From Macrosoma leucophasiata (taxonomy: Eukaryota; Arthropoda; Insecta; Lepidoptera; Hedylidae): a stretch of DNA of 64,000 nucleotides. The stretch lies in assembly GCA_036365455.1 (NCBI GenBank), contig JAWQUS010000022.1, forward strand, positions 3,534,001-3,598,000, written 5' to 3'. The notes below the pieces were generated by a model, which saw only the letters and a program-made list of their open reading frames with translations, had not been told where the DNA came from and ran no database searches. This document shows, piece by piece, positions 53,201-62,200 of the stretch. The first letter of the stretch is position 1; each line of letters opens with the position of its first letter. Position numbers and translations under genes: made by a program.

Positions 53201-56200
53201 AGCAACACCCCCGGCTCTTTTCCCTGTGCGGTCATTGCGGATGAGGATAAAGTCAGGCAGACTGTAGGAAGTAGATAGAAGTTCGGGTTTGAGCCAACTT
53301 TCAGAAATAAGGACTGCGTGGACTTTAGTGTCCAAAAAAATATTTGAAAGCTCGGAGTGGTGTTGAGCAATGCTTTGCACATTAACGTGACAAATATTAA
53401 GGCATTTAGGGTGTCGCAAAAGTTCATTATTTAATTGTTGGTTGATTAGGATAAAATTTACTGGTGGTAGAGCTCCAGTGTCGGAGCTCGCGGGCGTAGG
53501 CACCACCGCATTACCTAATATACTTGCCGCTAAATGGTAGTGTTCAGCACTATCGTGTTCCGGTCAGGTGGTAATGTACGGCCCTGTAATTTCCGGCACA
53601 GAGGCATAACACCTTAGGCCTCAGGAGTGGTAACGCATCTGCATTTTTACCTCTGGTCATTGTGTGGGTGTCTATAGGCTGCAGTCATCACTTACCATCA
53701 ATGTGAACTGTATGCTTGTTTGCCACTTTTAAAACATAAAAAAAATATCATCAGAAAAAGACAAAGAAATTGACGAACTATCACGGGCCGAATAAAAACT
53801 CTCATCATCAGACATCATATGGGGTTATATGAATAAATAATATAATAAAATATACTAAATATATATACGATAAACCTAACTAAAAATATAAAACAATTAT
53901 ATAACTAACGGCAATGCAAAAGCATACCTGCCGGTTGACTGAAAACACTTAGAAAAAAAAATACAAAAACAAAATAGGCTCAGTTAAAATCATCTAACTC
54001 ACTTGCAGACCAAAACAGAAGAAACAACAATAATTGAACACTATGTGACTACGAATGCCAGTACGTAAAATTAAAAAAAAAAAAAAAAGAAAGTCTATGA
54101 CTCGCTCAAAGACTAAAAACAAAAACATTTTCGGGAGCCCCCAAATACCAACTTGGTCCACTCGACTCCCTACAAAGACGCGCCGATCGTATTGTTTACG
54201 ACCCAGGACTTACTGACAGGCTCGACCATCTGAGCCTGCGCAGAGACGTTGGGAGTCTATGCGTTTTATACCGTCTCTACAATGGCGAGTGCTCTGTCGA
54301 AGTGTTCGACATGGTGCCACCGTCTCTTTTCCTACACCACACTACCCGCCGAAGAGAGAAGTTCCACCCTCACCAACTGGACACTTGGAAATGTTCAACG
54401 GTGCGGTTCTCACATTCGTTTTTGCCCAGAACGTGTAAATTGTGGAATGAACTTCCCTCTGAGGTGTTCCCTCGGCGCTACAATATGGGGTTCTTCAAAA
54501 ATGGCGTCAAAAGAGTCCTTCAGGGCTGGCAGCGCGTTGGCGACTCCCCTGGTGTTGCAAATGTTCATAGGCGACGGTGACTACTTTCCATCAGGTGACC
54601 CGTCTGCTTGTCTGTCAATCTTTTGACATAAAAAGAAAAAAATTCAAAGTCACTGATAGATGTCAATAGATTAGATGTTGACACTTGACATTGACAGGCA
54701 AAAACAAAAATTACTTAAAATACAATTGGACTAACAAACTAAAAAGTTGAAAAAGCAAGTGCGTGAGTTCGTCATAAACGCCGGAAGGTCACATCATAAA
54801 TATCAACGGATGAGACCGAAAATAAGTAGAAAGCACGGCTACTTTTTGTTGGTTGCCCTCTTAGAACGAGAAGACACCGCTTCTTGAACCACTTTGCTCT
54901 TTGATTCGACCGCCTTAATATAAGCAGATTAATATTTTTTCCCTATATTCAAACATCAATCGTCAAAGAGTTTAAATAGTTGATGAAAGTTTGTAAAGAA
55001 GTCCATCGTTTATAATAATTATTTTTATTATAAACGATGGACTTTTTGGTTACTGGGACAATAGATTCACCTGACATTCTTCAAAAATTTAAATCTTCAA
55101 TACCGCGCCCTAGTAGTCGATTACTTAATAGAAAAATATTTAATCTACCTAATTCGAAAAGTAATTTAGTCCAATTAGTCTCTCCAATTTATCGTATGTC
55201 CTTGTTCTCTAATGATATTCGTAATACAGCAGATTTATTTCATGGTTCTCTTGCCTCTTTCAAAAACGCTCTCAAGTGTCATTACCTAAGAAGAAATAAT
55301 GTACCTTAGTTTTAAGTATGTACAATGTAGCAAATGAGAATTATGTATACATGCTAATAATTTAACAACTTCTAAAGTTTACTTGTGAATAATTGTAACT
55401 TGTTTTGTGGACCAAATAAAAAATAAAAAAAAATCTTGTTGCTGGAATACAGACCTATCATCTAAGAGAAGCCAATAGCTCACAAATATCTCAAGTAAAC
55501 ACTGACTACTATAAAATTAAGTTTAAAGTCGTTCGGACGCATGGACCATATATGGTCCATTGCCGCCGAGAGCCTAGTTGCGAACAATCGTGCCGGAAAT
55601 TACAGGACCGTTGTTATTATAATTTGTAAAAAAAATGGTTTCTAGCTATCACGGTTCCTGAGATACAGCGTGGCGACAGACAGACAGACAGCGCAGGCTT
55701 AGTTATAACAAGGTCCCGTATTTACCTTTTAGGTAGGTACGGAACCCTAAAAAAACAGATATTTACCGCCTGCACAACGGCTTTATTGGAAGCTATGATC
55801 ACGTTTGGAGGATCGCCGACTGGTGTGGCCGTACCGCCTATGTTGCTAAACAGCACCATGGACAGCAAGATCGGCACGGGATCCAGATCCATCACTTCAC
55901 ATAACCTGGAAAAAATGGGATATGATCTCTAAGTTTTGTATGGTGTTATGCCTCTGTGCCGGAAATTACTTCCGGCACAGAGGTATAACACCTTAGGCCT
56001 CAGGAGTAGTAACGCATCTGCATTTTGACCTTGGTCTTTGTGTGAGTGTCTATAGGCTGCAGTCATTACTTAACATCAATGTGAGCTGCATGCATGTTTG
56101 CCACTTCCATCACATAAAAAAAATAGTTTTACATTTTTAAATGTTTTTTTATAAGCATTTTTTTTTCACCCTTTCAGCTATTCCCCCGCGTGCCGCTTAC

Positions 56201-59200
56201 AATTGGTTGAATATATTTACATTTTCTATGGTCAGAGGCCTCACGTCCGTAACATCACTTTGGCCTAAGCCGGACGGCGTGGCCCGGACGACGGTCGTCC
56301 GGTGATCCGGTCCGCATGATCCATCTTGCTGCGTACCTACTGCAATACCTGTGACCTCTGATTCACAGACCCAACCGGCTTTACTCAGTAATCTACCGAA
56401 GCAATTCTTAAAATTCCCCGGTACCGGTAAAAGGTCCCACCACAAAAGCACACCGCGGACACTCCGCCAAAATTCCATACAAACGCTTAATTTGGTCTCT
56501 AGTAGGTACACAGGCATCAATCAGTGACGTATATTTACACGTGCACCTGTGTGCGTAGCACGTAGAGAATACCAAACGTCGGCACGTCGCCCATTAGAGG
56601 GGATGAGGTTGGGTGAGGGGAATCGGGCGGGAAGTCGAAGTGTCCATTCTATACGTAGTATTATTACATATTCTCTGACAAAAGCTAAAAATCGACCGAT
56701 ACGTCAAGTTCATTAAAAAAAAAGTAGTTTAATAAACACGAGATAAAGCCGTAAAAACAGTTTTATTTTAATATCCGTTAGGTAAGAATTCTTACTTAAC
56801 TTCACACCGGTATTCCCCGAAAGGGTAAGCAGAGGCAAATGCGTTTATTCAAGTCGGTATACCTATATGCAAACACGCTAAGTGTATGTTGCTCGCAAAA
56901 ACCTAAGAACACACTATCCCGGATATTTCAGAGTCCTTGGAATTCCAGTCTGCTGATTAGTTTTATATTTTGTCCGATCATTTGCTATCTGAATTACTCG
57001 TAAAATCACGCCATCGTGTTGTTTAATAAACATATGAAATAAATTGATTATCAATCTTGATTATTGTATTATCACTTAAAAATTTATGTTTTTTATGTAA
57101 CAAATAATGTTGTATTTCAGATCTATTGACTTAAAAGAAAATGGTTGTTCGGTTGAATTTGGTTCGGTTGGACGTTGGTCGAGTTTTAAAAGTTGGGCAA
57201 ACCTCCATACAGAAATGAGCATTCGTTTGACCATTCACATTTTTATATCTGACACTCCTGGGCCTACATTTTGAGAACAATAGTCTTTGCCTATAGATTA
57301 CAGAAATATCTAGGAAAGTATAGAAAAAAATTGTACGGAACCCGCAATGAATTTCCGGCTCACACTTGAACGGGCCGCGTTTTGCGTATGGGCACAGTAT
57401 AGTTACAAACAGTAATGAAACTACGAACAAATCGTTCGAAACGGCACACTCACACAAACATGCGCATCTACGAGGCCTCTAAGCGGTTCTCACAGTGCTA
57501 CAGTAGCGAGTGTCGCGTCGAGACGAGCGGTCACGTTGCGATTTGTTTTCGCTTCCACGAGTGTTTTAAAGATGCCACGAGCGTATTGCGTGGTATAAGA
57601 CTGTTTGAACTCTGCATCATCAAAACCGGAGGTATCGTTTTTTAAACTTCCTGGTGATTTTGAAAGGCAAGAATAATGTATTGATATAATATCTAACATA
57701 TTTAAAAAAATCTCGTGTGATAGTGTTTGTAACAATATTCCTCCGCAGCGGCAAGATCGATCAGTATGAAATTTTGTGTGTATAGTTGGTAGGTATGAGA
57801 ATCGGTTGTAGACTTTTTTTATTTCCCTAAATGGTAAGGGTGATTCTCACCAATTTTGTTTTTTCGATTTTTTGGACAATTAATTTGTATATACCTCTAA
57901 GGCGATACGAAGTTCGTCGGGGCAGCTATTTATTCAGATTGTACTGTCGTAAGAACTATAAAAATCACCCAAGTAATTAGCACTCAGTTTTGTTATTTTT
58001 AAGACCGAATACACAGTAGCAATAGGAATTATAATTTGTTAAAATATTTATGAAGAATAAAATATTTTTTATGTAATGGTTAAAAACAAAGATTTACAAG
58101 TTATATCAATATTAAACTGTTTTTCGTACTTAAAACTATAATAATAATAAGATCAAGGTTGGATCATGGATCTAATACAGAAGGCGGTACTCCTCGGCAC
58201 GGCACGTATAGTGAGGAGGTTCTTATCTCTGTGAGCCTAACCACCGATAGCTTAGACCCTGTTCCCGATGCCGGCGGCGCACTATTTTTAAATTTCTTAT
58301 AGGTATATGTATGTTTGTTTTATAACTACTTATGTATGTAAAAATATTAAATAAGAACAAGAATAAATGAGTGAATACTGACATAGTAACTTTTGCTGGG
58401 ATTAACCAACACCATAAGATTATGTGCATAGCCTACATATTATTATTTGTAAACTGTTGTACCGCGGTGTGACGTCATAACGTGCTGCAATTTTATATAG
58501 GCCGTTTTGAGTCATTTCACTATTCGCAACATTTTGAATCGTTATATCTTAACAACTTTTAAGTACTTATTGACTATATGTTTCAAAGACACATAGTATT
58601 TATTTATCCAATACTATTACAGGGTAATCAAAAAAAAAATAGTCAACATCCCAATACGATTGATTAAAGGTCAGTAAATGCTAAAATAATAACACCATTA
58701 TTTTTAAAATATAGTGACATCCCTATTGCTTCAGTGGAGTGTAGGTTAATATTTTATAAAATGGGCTTAATTTCCATACTGTTTGTATCTATACTGTGGT
58801 ATGGGAGCCGTGTTGATGGGTATTTGCGTATGTGTTTATATGCAAATATTTATATGCCGTTCACTTCAACTCTATTTTATAATATATGTATTAAATCTAA
58901 GGTTTTGACAAAAGAGCAAAACGCTGAGTTTGTTGGGTAGCGGAGTTCTTCTCAGTAGTGCCTGCACTTGGAACTCTGCTAAGTGAATGATTATGATTAT
59001 GACGAACAGATTTTTCTTCTTATTTTTTTTAATAAAAGATGAAGGAATTCTTTATTTCTTCAACATACCTGATGGTGACAGGTGTCATCAGCAGAACAGT
59101 GGTAACGTTGTCGAGGAAAGTAGACAGAAATGCAGTGATCGCGCACAGCACTGTGATCAGAGGCCAGAGCTTGCCTTTTGTTACCTGTGGACATTAAAAC

Positions 59201-62200
59201 ATAGGTTATATCAGGCAAGCCGCAAACAAGCAGTCGACTTGGTAAGTAAGGCCCGATAACCACCAAAGCGGAGAGGAGAGGAGACGATAGGAGATGTATT
59301 TGAATTAACCAATCCAATTGCGTTATTTCCACATCTCTTCTCTGCTAAGCTCGAGTGGTAATGGATCAAGCGGAGCGGAGAGAAGTCTCATTTTTCTATA
59401 GAATTTTGTGCGGCGAGTGAGCAAGCGGTGCGCCAGAACGGAGAAGTAGACTAGACGTCTAGCCGCCTGAACCTGACTGGTTTCTATCTCTCACAGCTCA
59501 CATCACATCTCTCCGCTACACTTCTCTTATCCGCTCTGGTGGAAATAACCTGCCAGCTTTGCAGCATATCTCTTCTTGTCTCCTCTCCTCTCCCCTTTGT
59601 TGGATACCGGGCCTAACCGACCTTATTCGCATATTTTTTTGTGTCTCTCAGCAACGCCCTAAGCCGGTGTTCGGGGGTCTCCCAGGCTAGCGCGCTAACT
59701 TTTACCACACCGCGGACACTCCGCCAAATTTCCATACAAACGCTTTTTTTGGTCTCTATTACACAGACATCAATCAGTGACGTGTATTTACACGTGCACC
59801 TGTGTGCGTAGCACGTAGAAAATACCAACCGTCGCCCATAAGAGGGAACAAGGTTGGGTGAAGCGGGGAAATCGGGCGGGACGTCGAAGTGTCCATTCTA
59901 TACGTAGTATTATTACATATTCTCTGGTTTTACTTTTTTTTTTATGGCAAAGTATTGACAGACAAGCAGACGGGCCACCTGATGGAAAGTGGTCACCGTC
60001 GCCTATGAACATTTGCAACACCAGGGGCGTCGCCAACGCGCTGCCAGCCCTGAAGGACTCTTTTGACGCCATTTTTGAAGAACCCCATATTGTAGCACCG
60101 AGGGAACACCTCCGAGGGAAGCTCATTCCACAATTTACACGTTCTGAGCAAAAACGAACGTGAGAACCGCACCGTTGAACATTGTCAAGTGTCCAGTTGG
60201 TGAGGGTGGAACTTCTCTCTTCGGCGGGTAGTACGGTGTAGGAAAAGAGACGGTGGCACCATGTCGAACAGTTCAAGAGAGCACTCGCCATTGTAGAGAC
60301 GGTATAAAACGCAAAGACTTCCAATGTCTCGGCGCAGGCTCAGATGTTCGAGCCTGTCAGTAAGTCCTGGGTCGTTAACAATACGAATGGCGCGTCTTTG
60401 TAGGCAGTCAAGTGGACCAAGTTGGCATTTGGGGGCTCCCGCCCACAAATGAGAGCAATATTCCAGATGGGGCCGCACTTGGGCCTTATAAAGCTGTAAT
60501 AGCTGCCCCGATGTGAAATACTGCCTCGCTTTGCAAAGCACCCATAGCTTTTTGGATGCCAACTTGGTCTTACACTCAATGTGACTCCCGAATTGCACTT
60601 CGTTCGATATGTCAACACATTACCGAATGTCAATGTACCTACTGGGGAACTTCCAGAAAAAGGAGAAATCCCAACAGAATCAAGAGATAACGAATTTTAC
60701 CCCGGTATGTCTAATCTGATCCCCGACCCGGGAATTAAGCCCAGTACCACAGTAGCAGTGGGCTGCTACCACTAGGCTACTGAGGCATTTATATAAATTA
60801 ATGTAGAAAGACATTAACCCCCTTATTCATAAACGTATTTTAGCTAAAGTGTTGCTAATCTCTATTTTGTCTTTGTCTATCCTGCAAATTTGACAATGCA
60901 ACTGACAAAGACAAAGCATTCTATAGCTAAAACGTATCTAATGTACGTCTATGAATAAGGGGGTTAATCGATAGGCGGTACTCTAGTTTAAATATCGATA
61001 ATACTGATTAAATAGATGGTGTTTAAATAAGTACATTAGGCATACTAGATAATATGCCCTTGACATTTCTAGACAATAATAATTATTAATCTCAAGCATT
61101 TATGGCTATCTTACTGCGTGTAACATGTATATCTATCTATATCTATACAAATAATCTTATGCTTCAAATACCGTCTCACCGCTCTGGTTTTATTTCAAAT
61201 TCTTTTGCTTTGAATGCAATTAAACTCTGGAACACGCTGCCCCTTGACATTCGTAGATCTCCCTCCAAATTATCATTTAAGCGGAAAGTATGTCGTTACT
61301 TTCTGCAATCATTTTCTTAATGTTGGCTCTTCATCGTCTCATACTTATTTGCGTTTTGTTTTAATTTTATTGTTAGTTATGGTATTATATATTTATATTT
61401 ATTTATTATATATATATTTATATATGCACAGATTTATTAAAATTTATTATACATTATTTATTATTATTGTTACATGATAATATAGTATTTTATTTATATT
61501 ATATAAATATAATTATTACATCTAATTTAAGGTAGTTATCTTTCTATTTTAAATACTTTCTCTCCAAGGTTTTTTTATTTGCACTCTCATCATCTTGTCT
61601 CACTACCCTAAGGTCGACTGGTAGAGAATGCCTTACGGCATTAAGTCCGCCTTATGTGCTTACATTGTGCATTAAAGCTTAAATAAATAAATAAATAAAT
61701 AAATAAAATTGGAGTGTCTGTTTGTAATGTAAAAATAGCCGCTTTTTACTAAATGCACATGTATGTATACACGGTACATATACCAAAACAATTTTTTTTA
61801 ACAATTTTTGTCTGTCAGTCTGTTTGTTTGTTCCGGCTAATCTCAGGAACGGCTTTACCGATTTTGACGGGGCTTTCACCGGCAGATAGCTTATGTAATA
61901 AGGCGTAGCTTTTATACTAGCTGCGCCCACGACTTCGTCCGGGTACTGAACAATCATAAATTCTCAGGGGGACGGATTCGCGAGCACGTCTAGTAAAATA
62001 AGAAACTTGTATTAAATACTAGCTGACCCGGCAAACTTCGTATTGCCTCAGAATGAAATTATGTGTCTAAGGTTAGATAAATACGGACTATTCGTATGGG
62101 GAAATGAAATTGTGTTTTTTACTATTCCCCTTCAATTTCTTCATATATTAAGAATATAAGCCTTTTATTTATTTTATTTATTTATTTAAACTTTATTGCC

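Larger units (their letters stand above)
50372..53459 (-). mobile_element. Jockey/CR1-type LINE, broken
   Basis: A ~3.1-kb LINE in the gene 2 intron. The endonuclease lies at 52733-53459 ([33 protein letters not shown]). The polymerase lies in pieces at 52231-52669, 51888-52370 and 50900-51874 ([38 protein letters not shown]). The C-terminal [16 protein letters not shown] region follows in another frame near 50750. The 3' UTR ends in an AAAT-type tail at about 50372 next to the exon acceptor. The 5' end is truncated at an A repeat, whose translation is fused to the endonuclease frame. The exact clade (Kiri, CR1, jockey) is not certain. Confidence 0.85.

Noticed and set aside
53460..53506. LINE endonuclease starting at [15 protein letters not shown]
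   Set aside because: Those residues come from translating the adjacent A repeat; the same peptide appears in frames at other A copies.
54249..54626. Overlapping frames at 54.3 kb and 60 kb as novel paired genes
   Set aside because: They are the two copies of a LINE polymerase C-terminus; the second frame is a shadow.
61102..61320. Small secreted host protein at 61.1 kb
   Set aside because: [13 protein letters not shown] is a LINE polymerase C-terminal pattern and the UTR and AAAT tail follow directly.
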